Counted from the stretch's first letter, positions 37,898 through 47,740 are shown. The stretch is 64,000 nucleotides of DNA from Terricaulis silvestris (GCF_009792355.1 NZ_CP047045.1:2134501-2198500); one strand, 5' to 3'. Translations and numbers: made by a program. Notes: generated from the letters alone by a model not told the origin.

Positions 37898-38314
37898 ATG
37901 TCTCGCTACGTTTGCATTGTCGCAAGTGCGTTGGCTCTGATCGTCCTCAGCGCATGCCAGGGCGCGCCATCGCGGGCCGGCGAGACGCTGACCGGCTCTT
38001 GGGGCGGTCAGCATGTCGCATTGGAGCTGGCGCCACTGGGCGGAACGCTTGAATACGATTGCGCCGCCGGCACGATAGACGAGCCCGTGCGACCCGATTC
38101 ATCGGGCCGTTTCTCGGTGCGCGGCACCCACACACCGGGACACGGCGGACCTGAGCGCGTCGGTGAGGAAGCCCTCGTGCTGCCCGCGAATTACGAGGGC
38201 CGAGTGAGCGGCTCGCGCATGACGCTGAGCGTGCGCGTAGTCCCATCGGGGCTGGAACTCGGCCCGTTCACGGTCGAACGCGGAGCGACGCCAGTGATTG
38301 TGCGTTGCTTGTGA
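37898..38314 (+). CDS. Small predicted lipoprotein
   Basis: A 138-residue protein with a standard lipobox (IVLSACQG). The mature part is beta-rich (GSWGGQHVALELAPLGGTLEYDCAAGTIDEP, RFSVRGTHTPGHGG, MTLSVRVVPSGLELGPFTV) with two further Cys. It resembles small secreted beta-sandwich proteins, but no family is assigned. GGAAAGG lies upstream of the ATG. Confidence 0.6.
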   Translation: MSRYVCIVASALALIVLSACQGAPSRAGETLTGSWGGQHVALELAPLGGTLEYDCAAGTIDEPVRPDSSGRFSVRGTHTPGHGGPERVGEEALVLPANYEGRVSGSRMTLSVRVVPSGLELGPFTVERGATPVIVRCL

Positions 38315-38336
38315 CTTAGTTGGGGCCCCGTCCGCG

Positions 38337-39542
38337 CTAGTAGATCAAATGCTTCGCGCACGTCGCAAGCCAAGCTTGCTCATCCGGCACCGTGATCGCC
38401 TCAAGATCACCCGGCGTCGCGTTCGCGTCATCAACCCACTCGCGCAACAGCGGCGAGCCGTTAATCACATCGATCGGCAATTTCCCAAACGCGTACTCGT
38501 ACGGAAAATCGCGCCATAGATCGTAGTCCGGATAAAGCCGCCGGATCGCCTTGAAACCAAGCGCCTGCACCCGCCACGGCTTGAACGCCTGGTGATCGTA
38601 ATAATCCGGCGTCTCGCAATGGATCTGCACGCCATTGCAGAGCTGCTTCACGTGCTTGTGGAACGTCGGCTCGAAATAACAATCGCGCAGCTTGCACCCG
38701 CGCAGCCAATCCGGCGCCAGCCGCTGCATTTCCGCGATCACATCGCGCGCGACAATGTCCGGCGCCCCGAACAATTCCAACGGCCGCGTCGTCCCGCGCC
38801 CTTCGCTCAACGTCGCGCCTTCGAGCATCACCGTGCCCGCATAAGCGCGCGCCATCCAAAGGTTCGGCGCATTCGGCGAAGGATTGATCCAGGTGCGCTC
38901 ACCAATCGGCCAGCCATACCCCGGCGCATCATCCGGAAAGTAGCCTTCCATCTCAATCACGCGATACGCGACATCGAGCTTGAAGTGCTCAATGAACCAA
39001 TGCCCGAGTTCGCCAAGCGTCATCCCGTGCCGCATCGGCATCGGCCCCGCGCCGACAAAGCTCTCCCAGCCCGCCCGAAGCGTCAGCCCTTCAACCGGCC
39101 GTCCCGCCGGATTGGGCCGATCCAGCACCCAGACTTCCTTGCCGTCCTTCGCGCACGCTTCGATCATATAAAGCAGCGTGGTGATGAACGTGTAGATGCG
39201 GCAGCCGACGTCCTGCAGATCGATCAACACGACATCGAACGTCGACATCATCTGGCCCGATGGTTTGCGCACTTCGCCATACAGCGAAAACACCGGCACG
39301 CCGTGCAGCGGATCTGTGTAGTCCGCCGTCTCCATCATGTTGTCTTGCTTATCGCCGCGCATGCCGTGCTGCGGGCCGAACGCTGCTGTGATACGAATAT
39401 CCTCGCATGCCGCCAGCGCATCGAGCGAATGCGTGAGATCGCGCGTCACCGAAGCCGGATGCGCCACCAGCGCCATGCGCTTGCCCTTTAACGGCGCACG
39501 CAAACTCGCGTCTTCGAGCAACCGATCGATGCCAAACTTCAT
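38337..39542 (-). CDS. DUF1343 / NamZ-like exo-N-acetylmuramidase
   Basis: A 401-residue protein of the DUF1343 family, whose member NamZ removes terminal MurNAc from peptidoglycan fragments. Family motifs are KRMALVAHPASVTRD, ITAAFGPQHGMRGDKQDNM, DYTDPLHGVPVFSLYGE, FDVVLIDLQDVGCRIYTFITT, VLDRPNPAGRPVEG and the LSEGRGTTRPLELFGAP segment. Most DUF1343 proteins have a signal peptide; none is visible here, so a cytoplasmic recycling role is possible. It overlaps the DOMON-like gene by 4 nt. Confidence 0.92.
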   Translation of the reverse strand: MKFGIDRLLEDASLRAPLKGKRMALVAHPASVTRDLTHSLDALAACEDIRITAAFGPQHGMRGDKQDNMMETADYTDPLHGVPVFSLYGEVRKPSGQMMSTFDVVLIDLQDVGCRIYTFITTLLYMIEACAKDGKEVWVLDRPNPAGRPVEGLTLRAGWESFVGAGPMPMRHGMTLGELGHWFIEHFKLDVAYRVIEMEGYFPDDAPGYGWPIGERTWINPSPNAPNLWMARAYAGTVMLEGATLSEGRGTTRPLELFGAPDIVARDVIAEMQRLAPDWLRGCKLRDCYFEPTFHKHVKQLCNGVQIHCETPDYYDHQAFKPWRVQALGFKAIRRLYPDYDLWRDFPYEYAFGKLPIDVINGSPLLREWVDDANATPGDLEAITVPDEQAWLATCAKHLIY

Positions 39543-40060
39543 ACCAGCTCCAACGCAAAGCCTTCAGCGTGATGAAAGTCCGGTTTCCCCGCCGGATGCT
39601 TCAGCGCCCAATACGATTTGGCGCCGCTCGTTTCTTCAATCACCACCGCCAGCCCGAGCCACCAAGTTTCATAGTTCGGCGGCAAATAAATCAGAGCATC
39701 AACATCCACATGGGTCGCGTTAGCGCCCGTGATGATCGCCGGCGGCGCCAACTCCGCCAGCGCCATGCCATCGCGATAGCCGACGAAGTGATACGCCGCC
39801 CATTGCGTCGAGGGCGCCAGATTGAACTCGTAATAGCCCGCACCCGGCGCCGTGCGCACGAACGCTTCAAAGCATGTCGTCTGCCAAAGCTGATCGGCCC
39901 GCAGCGGCTCCGTCGGCGGCGCTATCCGCACGCCCGCAATCCGCCCGCTCACGGTGTAACGCAGCGCCAGCAACCCCGGCTGCGGCCGCGCGACGGCCAC
40001 GTCGATGCGATCGACGGCGTCGCACAGGGTGTCGGGGTGGCGGATAAGCTCTTGAACCAC
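39539..40060 (-). CDS. DOMON-like domain protein
   Basis: A 173-residue protein without signal peptide. The sequence LRADQLWQTTCFEAFVRTAPGAGYYEFNLAPSTQWAAYHF, then YWALKHPAGKPDFHHAEGFALEL, matches a DOMON-like family frequent in alphaproteobacteria and fold-related to sugar- or heme-binding beta sandwiches. It is translationally coupled to the DUF1343 gene downstream, suggesting a role connected to muropeptide or sugar handling (inference). Confidence 0.82.
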   Translation of the reverse strand: MVQELIRHPDTLCDAVDRIDVAVARPQPGLLALRYTVSGRIAGVRIAPPTEPLRADQLWQTTCFEAFVRTAPGAGYYEFNLAPSTQWAAYHFVGYRDGMALAELAPPAIITGANATHVDVDALIYLPPNYETWWLGLAVVIEETSGAKSYWALKHPAGKPDFHHAEGFALELV

Positions 40061-40102
40061 GCCGCTGTCCTAATTCAGAGTCCTTAACACCGCCATCAAC
40101 AC

Positions 40103-40201
40103 CGTCATCCCGGCCGACCGAAGGGAGAGCCGGGACCCAGGGGCAAACACTGGGCTTGCGGACCCTGGGTCCGGATCGCGCTCCGCGCGTCCGGGATGAC
40201 G
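40103..40201. repeat. Palindromic element with CGTCATCCCGG ends
   Basis: Outer arms 40103-40113 and 40191-40201 (CGTCATCCCGG / CCGGGATGACG) and inner arms (GGACCCAGGG, 40133-40142; CCCTGGGTCC, 40163-40172) are inverted repeats. It lies in the spacer between the DOMON-like gene and tyrS. Confidence 0.85.
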
Positions 40202-40262
40202 GATATTGTGCATCCGAGTCCGGATGCATTGCGTCCTTCATCGTGCTATCCGCCGCCCCGTT

Positions 40263-41516
40263 ATGACCACCCTAGCCGACGTCCGCTCCGATTTCCTCCG
40301 CGCCGCGATCGCGCGCGGACAATTCCATCAGTGCACCGATCTCGAAGGCCTGGATAAAGCCGCGAGCGCGGGCGTCACCGGCTACATCGGTTTCGACATG
40401 ACGGCCCCCAGCCTCCATGTCGGCAACCTCACCCAGATCATGTACCTCCGCCGCCTGCAGCAAGCCGGCGGCAAGCCAATCGTCCTCCTCGGCGGCGGCA
40501 CCACGCGCGTCGGCGATCCTTCCGGCAAAGAGGAAATGCGCCAGCTCTTGAGCGAAGAACAAATCGCCAAGAACACCGCCTCGATCAAAGACACGTTCTC
40601 GAAATTCCTCACCTTCGGCAAAGGCGCTTCCGACGCCATCCTGGTCGACAACGCCGAGTGGCTGATGCCGCTCAATTACTTGGACTTCCTCCGCACCGTT
40701 GGCCGCTACATGAGCGTCAACCGCATGCTCTCGATGGACAGCGTGAAGCTCCGGCTCGAGCGCGAGCAGCCGATGAGCTTCATCGAATTCAACTACATGA
40801 TCCTGCAAGCCTATGACTTCGTCGAACTGAAGAAGCGTTACGGCTGTAGCTTACAAATGGGCGGCAGCGATCAGTGGGGCAACATCGTCAACGGCGTCGA
40901 ACTCGGCCGCCGCATGGAAAGCTTCGAACTCTTCGGCCTCACCCAGCCGCTCATCACGACCGCATCCGGCGCCAAGATGGGCAAGACCGCACAAGGCGCT
41001 GTCTGGCTCAACGCCGACATGGTGAGCCCCTACGACTACTGGCAGTACTGGCGAAATTGCGAAGACGCCGACGTCGGCCGCTTCCTGAAAATCTTCACCG
41101 ATCTCTCTCTCGAAGAGATCGTGCGTCTCGAAGCGCTGCAAGGCGCCGAGATCAACGACGCCAAGAAAGTGCTCGCCACCGAAGCCACCGCGCTGCTGCA
41201 CGGCCGCGAAGAAGCCGAGAAAGCCGCCGGCGCGGCGCAAGCCACCTTTGAACAAGGCGTCCGCAGCGACGATCTCCCCACGGTCGACATCCCCGCCGCC
41301 GAACTCAACGGCCTCCGCGTCGCCGCGGCCTTCGTCCGCACCGGGCTTGTCGCGTCCAACGGCGAAGCCAAACGCCACATCGCCGCTGGCGCGCTGCGCG
41401 TGAACGACGTCGCCGTGACGGATGAAAACGCAAGCCTAAGCGCCGCCGACATCGTCGCCGGCGCCATCAAGCTTTCACTCGGAAAGAAGAAGCACGCACT
41501 GCTTAAAGTGAGCTAG
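40263..41516 (+). CDS. tyrS: Tyrosyl-tRNA synthetase
   Basis: A class I synthetase of 417 residues charging tRNA-Tyr. HIGH-like motif PSLHVGNL, tyrosine-binding [19 protein letters not shown] variant [13 protein letters not shown], and a C-terminal S4 RNA-binding domain ([21 protein letters not shown]). The frame is open to 40206 but the ATG at 40263 matches the family start. A hairpin element follows 12 nt after the stop. Confidence 0.97.
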   Translation: MTTLADVRSDFLRAAIARGQFHQCTDLEGLDKAASAGVTGYIGFDMTAPSLHVGNLTQIMYLRRLQQAGGKPIVLLGGGTTRVGDPSGKEEMRQLLSEEQIAKNTASIKDTFSKFLTFGKGASDAILVDNAEWLMPLNYLDFLRTVGRYMSVNRMLSMDSVKLRLEREQPMSFIEFNYMILQAYDFVELKKRYGCSLQMGGSDQWGNIVNGVELGRRMESFELFGLTQPLITTASGAKMGKTAQGAVWLNADMVSPYDYWQYWRNCEDADVGRFLKIFTDLSLEEIVRLEALQGAEINDAKKVLATEATALLHGREEAEKAAGAAQATFEQGVRSDDLPTVDIPAAELNGLRVAAAFVRTGLVASNGEAKRHIAAGALRVNDVAVTDENASLSAADIVAGAIKLSLGKKKHALLKVS

Positions 41517-41528
41517 ACCGCCCACAGG

Positions 41529-41567
41529 TTGGAGCGCGGGGCTCCGCCCCGCATTTTAGCCACGCAC
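41529..41567. repeat. Hairpin element after tyrS
   Basis: The stem GCGGGGC / GCCCCGC (41536-41552) is followed by ATTTT, so it could terminate tyrS. It is flanked by TTGGAGC and GCCACGCAC, shared with the element at 48411 though the stem differs. Confidence 0.75.
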
Positions 41568-41580
41568 GCTTCAGCGCACT

Positions 41581-42081
41581 TTAGCTAGCCGACGTCGCCA
41601 CCGCGTCCGCCACCTTCGTCGCAAAGCGCCGCATCGCGCGCCGCGCATCGCCCCAAGTGTCGGCGTTGAAGCGCGCGTGCCAGAGATCGTGCGAGTAGTA
41701 GCGATGCTCGACCGTCTGCACCTCGGCGCCCGCCGAATTGCGCACCACACCGCGCAACTCCGCGCCGCCCACGGAAATCGAGTTGAAAATATCCAGCCCA
41801 GGGCGATCCATCGCCTGCTCGAACGTCGGCCGGTTCGGCCTGGCGTCGACAATCGAAAGCTCGATCTGCACCTCGCGCCCGCTCAAGCCGCGCGCTTCCA
41901 GCGCCTCCGCCACATAACGCGACAACGTCTCGCTCAGGTACGCCCCTTCGCGGACGCCGAGATCATCCTCGAGCGCTTCCTGAAAATCAGGCGAATACGA
42001 AACCGGTTGGATGCTTTGAGCCGAAGCCGCGCCGGCAAAGCCGAACGCCAGCGCGCTCACGACAAGAGATGCAATGCGCAT
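41581..42081 (-). CDS. Secreted hypothetical protein
   Basis: A 166-residue protein with a signal peptide (ALAFGFAGAASAQ). The mature part is a mixed alpha/beta domain (LSETLSRYVAEALEARGLSGREVQIELSIVDARPNRP, SISVGGAELRGVVRNSAG, TWGDARRAMRRFATKVADAV) reminiscent of small outer-membrane-associated proteins. The ATG at 42081 has GGAGG at 7 nt. Function unknown. Confidence 0.62.
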   Translation of the reverse strand: MRIASLVVSALAFGFAGAASAQSIQPVSYSPDFQEALEDDLGVREGAYLSETLSRYVAEALEARGLSGREVQIELSIVDARPNRPTFEQAMDRPGLDIFNSISVGGAELRGVVRNSAGAEVQTVEHRYYSHDLWHARFNADTWGDARRAMRRFATKVADAVATSAS

Positions 42082-42149
42082 GGACGAACCTCCACGGAGA
42101 TCCATCAAATATGGAGCGTTCGCGCCGAAGCGCTACTCACGATCCCGTG

Positions 42150-45100
42150 CTACTGCGCCGCAACCTCGGCCGCGGGCGCTGACACATCCTGCAGTGTGGG
42201 CGGCGGCTCCGCCGACGCCGGAACGCTAGCCGGCGCTTCAACCGCGGCAGCCTCAGGCGCTTCCTCAGCCTCCCGCGCGTGTGCACCGCCAGTGGACGCC
42301 GGCCGTTCGCGCGGCTGCACCGGTTCAAAAATCCGCCGCAGAATTCCCGGTGTCAGCGCCGACACCGGATTGACGCCGACGCGCGGCTCAGCCGCATGCC
42401 CATTGATCGAATAGGTCATCCCAAACACGCCTTCGCCCCGGCGCGACACCAACAAATCGCCGATCACCGGCACTTCGCTCAGCATCGACAAGTTCAGCAC
42501 CGGCGACGGCGCAACCACGCCGTCGATATCGAGATTGTCGCGCGTGATGTCATAGGAGCCGCTGCCCGTTAGCCCGAGCGACGGCCCCGCCATGCGGCCC
42601 TCGGTGAAGGCCACGCGATTGTTGGCGTAGGTCATCTCAGCATCGAGCGCGTTGAAGCCGATGCCTTCGCCGTTGAGCATTTCCACCATGCCCGTCAGCG
42701 AACCAGCCGACGAAAGCAGCCGCGCCATCGCCGGCAGCCGCACGACCTGGAAATCGCGCATCCGCACCGTGAAGCGCGCCGTGCTCGGCGGCCCCGGCCG
42801 CCACGCGCCATCCGCCGAAGCCGTGCCGCCGACAACATTCTCCGCGCCGGTCAATGCGCGCATTGCGAAGCCCGCATCGTCGGACCGGAAACGCATCCCG
42901 CCACGCGGATCGGTCGAGCGCGCGCCCAACGCCAAGGAGAACGCGTGGTTGCCCGGCGAGCGGCCTTCCGCCACCAAAGTCTGCAACGCGCCGCGCGCCG
43001 TCAGCAGCTCCACGCGCGCATCGTTCAACGTCGCGCCACCGCGCATCTTCAAGCGATCAACAATCACGCTCGTCCGGACCGGCGGCTCAGCGTTCGCGGC
43101 AGGCGCACGCGTGCTCGCCGGCGTCGCCGTCGCCGCGGCTTGCGGCTCGTCATCGCCCGAGCCCATGAACGGCGCAGCATCGAACAGCGCGCCACGCACC
43201 GCGATATCGAGCCCGCCATCCGCAGCGCGCGCCGCCGTCAAACGCGCGTCGGAGCGGCCTTCGATCGCCAGCCGTGTTAGATCGACTTCGATAATCCTGT
43301 TGTCGCGCGTCAGCCGCATCCGGCCCTGCGCCGTCAGCCCGGCGCCGCGCGCGTCGATATTGTTGAACTCGAGCGTTCCGTCGGTCTGGCGCTGCACCAC
43401 GAAACGCGCTTGGGCCGCGACGCCCGCGCGCTTGCTCCAGAACGACCACGGGGTCTCCACCGCCGCGCGCGTCAGATCGAGATCGATCCGCGCATTGTCG
43501 ACATCGAAGCCACGGCCCTGGCCCGTCACGGTGACGCCGATGCGTCCTTGGGCGTACTCCGCCACCGAATAGCCAAGCCGCTCCAGGTCGTCGGCGTCGA
43601 AATCACCGGAGATTTGATACTCCGACGAAGCGCCTGGATTGCGTCCCCGTTGCCCAATGTGCTCAGTCCAGCGCACGTTCTGAATCGCTGACGTTCCAGC
43701 CCGGATCGGACCCGACACCGTCACCGCGCGCTGATCGCCGCGCACTGTCAGTTGGCCTTGGCTCAGCGCCACACGCCGCGTCGTCATGTTGCCGGCGAAG
43801 TCGCGGATCGTGCCGTCGACATTGAAGCGCCACACCTCAAACGGCGCCTCGTTCTGCATCGGCCGCTGCATGCGGATATTGACGCTGCCGCGCCCCGTAG
43901 CACTCGCGACATCGATCGGCAGCCGATCGCCCAGCCCAATCGGCTCCTGCAGCAGCACTTCCAGCAGATTGCGCGCCGCGCCATCGACACGCGCCGAGAT
44001 CGTCGCCATCTCGCCGCGCGGCTTGAAGCGGGGAATGTCGATACGCGCGTTGCTGATCGCCATCCCGTTCATGCGCGCTTCCGGGATCGTCATCTGGAAG
44101 CTGTTGCCGCGCAGCACGCCCGAGCCACGCGCATCCGTCACCGGCGACATCGTCGAGATGAAGCGCATCGCGCCGCCCGTCACGTTGAAGCGCACGTCCA
44201 CGGCTTCATCGCGCCAGATGCCCGCGGCGAAATCCGAAGGCCGGATATCAAGCCGCGCCACGGTATCCGTGACGCGTCCGCTCTGCAGCGTGCGTTCCAG
44301 AAACGCCCGCGCGCCTTCGCCCAGCCCCATCGGCCACACATGCGCGACCGTGCGCGCATCGAGCGGTCCAGCGATCTGGCCCTGCATCTCGATGCCCGGC
44401 CGCATGCGGCGGTTCTCACCCACACCGGCTTCGGCCCAATAGACGCGCCCAGCAGCCGTGATCGTCGCTTCACCGGTTTGCGCGGTCAGCGTCGTGAAAT
44501 TGATGCTGCGCTCGGCGCTGACAATCGAGCCCACCACTTGCACGTTCGAAAACGCAATCGGTTGCGAGAATGTGCCGGGCACTTCAAGCCGCATCGACGG
44601 CAGCGAAATGTTGAACGCCGCCGGCTCGTTCGGCGCAGCCCGCATGATCGCCGACACGTCGCGCACCCTCACTTCGCCGCCGACACGCGTGCGTCCGCCG
44701 TTCAGCGCGAGCTGGTCGATGATGAGTTCGTCGCTCTCGATGTCGTAGCGGCCATGGAAGCCGCCGCCTTCGACGGTGAAGCGCCCGTCGCCCATCTCCG
44801 CCGAGCCACGCCCCAGCGCGACATCGCCTTCGAACCGGTTCACGCCGGCCTCACGATCGAGCCCGATCGAGATGTTCGCCGTCATCGGCGCATCGAGGCC
44901 CGCGAACGGTCCCAACGCAGCCGGCGAGAACAACGCACGCGGTCGCACGTTCTCGGCGCCAAAGTCGACCACCGCCGCTTGAAAGCGCGTGTCCGTGGAA
45001 ATCCGCAGCGTTGCCGGCGCCAGGCCATCGGGGCCCTCAAGCCGCGCGTCGGCGACAAGTGCTAACGATCGCCCGCGCCGCGCCAATTCAAAATTCGCCG

Positions 45101-45716
45101 CATCCGCCGTCCAGCGCCCGCCGCCGCCTTCGTCGATAATCGTCAGCAGCGCGCCCCGCACGGAAAGCTCACGCAAGCCGCCGCCCGGACCCACCGGTCT
45201 GAACGCCGCTTCCATGCTGTCGAGCACGCGCGCCACGCGTTGCTCCATCGTCTCGTTCAAGTTCGTCGTCGGCAGGATGATGTCGGCCGGCGCGCCCTCG
45301 GGTCCCAATGCGATGTGCAGTGCGCCGTTCGGTTTGCGCGTAAATGTCAGCTGACCGCCTTCAAATTCAGCGCGCTGCAGCGAAATGCGCCCGATCAGCA
45401 GGGGCAGCACGTTAAGCTCGATCCGCGCCCGCTCGACCCGCGACAGCACGCCGCCGCGCCCATCTTCCACCGTCAACCCAACCGCCCGCAGCTCAAGCGC
45501 GTTCCTGGCCCACGCCAGCTCCACGTTCTCGATGCCAACCGGCCGGCCCGAGCGCGCAGCCGAAAGCTCGGCCTCGACGTGGTCGCGGATGGCGTTGAGT
45601 TCGATCGGCCCTTGGCTCAGCCGCCACCACGCCAAGGCGACCCCGATCACCAAGGCGGCGACCAGGCCCAACAGGATCTCGACAGCAATAAGCGTCGAGC
45701 GGCGTATCATCCGCAC
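42150..45716 (-). CDS. Large AsmA-like / YhdP-type envelope protein
   Basis: An 1188-residue protein with one N-terminal membrane helix (LIAVEILLGLVAALVIGVALAWW) and a very long beta-rich periplasmic region. DUF3971 begins near residue 300; the C-terminus has the AsmA-like pattern (ALDAEMTYANNRVAFTEGRMAGPSLGLTGSGSYDITRDNLDIDG, SVPVIGDLL). Relatives (YhdP, TamB, AsmA) form hydrophobic grooves that move phospholipids between membranes. The last 60 residues are a Pro/Ala-rich tail. It is divergent from bcp. Confidence 0.9.
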   Translation of the reverse strand: MRMIRRSTLIAVEILLGLVAALVIGVALAWWRLSQGPIELNAIRDHVEAELSAARSGRPVGIENVELAWARNALELRAVGLTVEDGRGGVLSRVERARIELNVLPLLIGRISLQRAEFEGGQLTFTRKPNGALHIALGPEGAPADIILPTTNLNETMEQRVARVLDSMEAAFRPVGPGGGLRELSVRGALLTIIDEGGGGRWTADAANFELARRGRSLALVADARLEGPDGLAPATLRISTDTRFQAAVVDFGAENVRPRALFSPAALGPFAGLDAPMTANISIGLDREAGVNRFEGDVALGRGSAEMGDGRFTVEGGGFHGRYDIESDELIIDQLALNGGRTRVGGEVRVRDVSAIMRAAPNEPAAFNISLPSMRLEVPGTFSQPIAFSNVQVVGSIVSAERSINFTTLTAQTGEATITAAGRVYWAEAGVGENRRMRPGIEMQGQIAGPLDARTVAHVWPMGLGEGARAFLERTLQSGRVTDTVARLDIRPSDFAAGIWRDEAVDVRFNVTGGAMRFISTMSPVTDARGSGVLRGNSFQMTIPEARMNGMAISNARIDIPRFKPRGEMATISARVDGAARNLLEVLLQEPIGLGDRLPIDVASATGRGSVNIRMQRPMQNEAPFEVWRFNVDGTIRDFAGNMTTRRVALSQGQLTVRGDQRAVTVSGPIRAGTSAIQNVRWTEHIGQRGRNPGASSEYQISGDFDADDLERLGYSVAEYAQGRIGVTVTGQGRGFDVDNARIDLDLTRAAVETPWSFWSKRAGVAAQARFVVQRQTDGTLEFNNIDARGAGLTAQGRMRLTRDNRIIEVDLTRLAIEGRSDARLTAARAADGGLDIAVRGALFDAAPFMGSGDDEPQAAATATPASTRAPAANAEPPVRTSVIVDRLKMRGGATLNDARVELLTARGALQTLVAEGRSPGNHAFSLALGARSTDPRGGMRFRSDDAGFAMRALTGAENVVGGTASADGAWRPGPPSTARFTVRMRDFQVVRLPAMARLLSSAGSLTGMVEMLNGEGIGFNALDAEMTYANNRVAFTEGRMAGPSLGLTGSGSYDITRDNLDIDGVVAPSPVLNLSMLSEVPVIGDLLVSRRGEGVFGMTYSINGHAAEPRVGVNPVSALTPGILRRIFEPVQPRERPASTGGAHAREAEEAPEAAAVEAPASVPASAEPPPTLQDVSAPAAEVAAQ

Positions 45717-45839
45717 GTCTCCAACGCCCCGCGCGAAACTCTAGCGCGAACAATGATTTTGAAGCAAAGCAAAGCCCCAGCGCTCGCGCAGTCGTGTGCG
45801 CGCCCGACGGCCCGAGGGCCGGCGCCGTGGAGGCCCGTC

Positions 45840-46319
45840 TTGGCGAAAGTACTCAAACCCGGAGACCCCGCGCCCCCGTTTGATCTGCCGACGGCGGGGG
45901 GAGGCGCCGTCAGCTTGGCCAGCCTGAAGGGCAAGCAAGCAGTCGTTTACTTCTATCCGAAGGACGACACGCCTGGTTGTACAACAGAAGCGCTAAACTT
46001 CACTGAAAAGGCCAAGGCGTTCAAAGCCGCCAAGGTCACGGTGGTCGGCATATCCCGCGATAGCGTCGCAAAGCATCACAAGTTCGCGGCTAAACACGGG
46101 CTAGACCTGATCCTTGCCTCCGACGAGGACGGCGCGGTCTGCGAGCGCTACGGGGTCTGGGTCGAGAAGACGCTCTATGGACGCAAGTTCATGGGGATAG
46201 AACGGGCGACTTTCCTGCTCGACTCGAAGGGCGTCATCTCCCGTGTCTGGCGAAAGGTGCGGGTGCCAGGACATGTGGAAGACGTTCTGAAAGACGTTAA
46301 CGCCAAGGCCCAAAAATAA
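45840..46319 (+). CDS. bcp: Thioredoxin-dependent peroxiredoxin (PrxQ/Bcp)
   Basis: Reduces hydrogen peroxide and organic peroxides. The 159-residue protein has PGDPAPPFDLPTAGGGAVSL, the peroxidatic motif YPKDDTPGCTTEALNF (C47) and KFMGIERATFLLDSKG. The usual resolving Cys five residues later is missing; the only other Cys is C101 (DGAVCERYGV). The TTG at 45840 has GGAGG at 6 nt and gives the normal length. An ATG at 45753 would add 29 Ala/Pro-rich residues and has no such site. Confidence 0.9.
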   Translation: MAKVLKPGDPAPPFDLPTAGGGAVSLASLKGKQAVVYFYPKDDTPGCTTEALNFTEKAKAFKAAKVTVVGISRDSVAKHHKFAAKHGLDLILASDEDGAVCERYGVWVEKTLYGRKFMGIERATFLLDSKGVISRVWRKVRVPGHVEDVLKDVNAKAQK

Positions 46320-46501
46320 GGGTGTTTTTACTATAAAGGGCGAGGTTACGGCGCGGTTCTCGCATAGACGTCGTTAACAACCCTGAAATCTCTGTAAACG
46401 GCCGTTACCGACTGTTGCAATTGGAGAGCGTTTCAGGTTTGGATGGTTGAGGTGGGGCTAAGCGAGATTTTGTTTAGCTGAGTAGCGGCGGTGGCGGTTC
46501 A

Positions 46502-47740
46502 ATGAGCCAATTCGGATCGCGGGCGCGGGCGTTTTTCGACCGCATGTTCCCGGAACGTCAGATTTACCATCGTAGCGGGGGGACTGTCCGTTACGTTTCC
46601 TTGTCTCCAGGCAAGCAGGCCCTGCTGGCGCTGAGCGCTGTGGGCTTTGCCGGTTGGTGCGTTTACGCGACCGCCAACACCTTGCTGGAAGGCCCGCAAG
46701 CCACAGCCTCCAACGCCGAAATTGAGCGCGAACGCGCCAAATACGACCGTTGGCTCAACGAATCCCGCGCCCAGGCTTCGGCCGCCCAGGCTCAGCTGCA
46801 AGAGCGCACCCGCCAGTTCGACCAAGCCACCGCCGAGTTCGAGAGCCGCCACGAAGTGCTGCGCTCCCTGCTCGAATATGCCGGCGGCACCAGCCTCCAG
46901 CTCGCAGCGGCCCGCCCGATCGAGCGTGACGGCGCCCGCATCATCATGGCCGCCTCGATCGACGAGGCCGAGCCGCGCCAATCCCGCGCCATCACCTCTG
47001 AGCCATATCAGGTCACGACAGTAGGCTATCGCGTCGGCCGCGATGACCGTCTCGAGGCCGACCAGGATCACACCCTGGCCGAGCTGGAAGACCAAGTGGT
47101 CGAGCGCTCCGAGCAGACCCGCGGCGTTCTGCGCCTTACCGGCGTCTCCATGGCCAGCCTGACCGGCCCGGACGCTGACACCGCCGCTGGCGGCCCGCTG
47201 GTTCCGCAAGACTTCGTCGCCTACCTGCGCGACTCGGGTCTGAACCCCGCCTTCTCCAGCCGCGTCGCCCAAGTGGCCGCCCGGATCGGCGAATCGCGCC
47301 GCCTCGGCGCCATCGCCGGCGCAACGCCGCTCGCAGCGCCTGTGGCCGTCGATTACCGCGAGACCTCCGGCTACGGCCAGCGCATCGACCCATTCAACGG
47401 CCGCGCCGCTTTCCATTCCGGCCTCGACCTAGCCGCCTTCGAGCGCGCGCCGGTCGTGGCCACCTCGCCTGGCACTGTGGTCTTCGCTGGCACTCGTTCT
47501 GGTTACGGCTATACGGTCGAGATCGACCACGGGCACGGCTTCAAGACTCGCTACGGACACCTTCGCGACATCCAAGTCCAACGCGGCGATCGCGTTGCGA
47601 TTGGCCAACGCGTCGGTTCGATGGGTTCCACGGGCAGAAGCACGGCGACCCACCTTCACTATGAAGTGTGGTTCCGCGGCAGGGCGGTGGATCCTGTCAA
47701 CTTTTTGAGGGCTGGCCGGCATGTTCACGAACAAGGGTAA
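46502..47740 (+). CDS. M23 (LytM) family metallopeptidase, bactofilin partner
   Basis: A 412-residue membrane-anchored peptidoglycan hydrolase. It has a transmembrane helix near 37-59, a periplasmic coiled coil (about 65-120), and a C-terminal LytM domain with zinc ligands in HSGLDL (near 304) and HLHYEVW (near 385), plus the RYGHL segment. It overlaps the bactofilin gene by 20 nt. An M23-bactofilin pair with this order drives stalk or bud-neck growth in Hyphomonas-type bacteria, so a shape role is likely. Confidence 0.93.
   Translation: MSQFGSRARAFFDRMFPERQIYHRSGGTVRYVSLSPGKQALLALSAVGFAGWCVYATANTLLEGPQATASNAEIERERAKYDRWLNESRAQASAAQAQLQERTRQFDQATAEFESRHEVLRSLLEYAGGTSLQLAAARPIERDGARIIMAASIDEAEPRQSRAITSEPYQVTTVGYRVGRDDRLEADQDHTLAELEDQVVERSEQTRGVLRLTGVSMASLTGPDADTAAGGPLVPQDFVAYLRDSGLNPAFSSRVAQVAARIGESRRLGAIAGATPLAAPVAVDYRETSGYGQRIDPFNGRAAFHSGLDLAAFERAPVVATSPGTVVFAGTRSGYGYTVEIDHGHGFKTRYGHLRDIQVQRGDRVAIGQRVGSMGSTGRSTATHLHYEVWFRGRAVDPVNFLRAGRHVHEQG

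Noticed and set aside
43752-45065. 437-codon plus-strand frame rich in Arg and His
   Set aside because: Antisense to the AsmA-like gene; composition follows from GC-skewed codons of the real gene.
46370-46400. GTTAAC region upstream of the M23 gene as a CtrA box
   Set aside because: Only one TTAA half site is present; the second at 7-bp spacing reads GAAA.
46499-47416. 305-codon open frame on the minus strand
   Set aside because: It is fully antisense to the well-supported M23 peptidase gene; its Gly/Ala/Val-rich product is typical of a GC-rich shadow frame.
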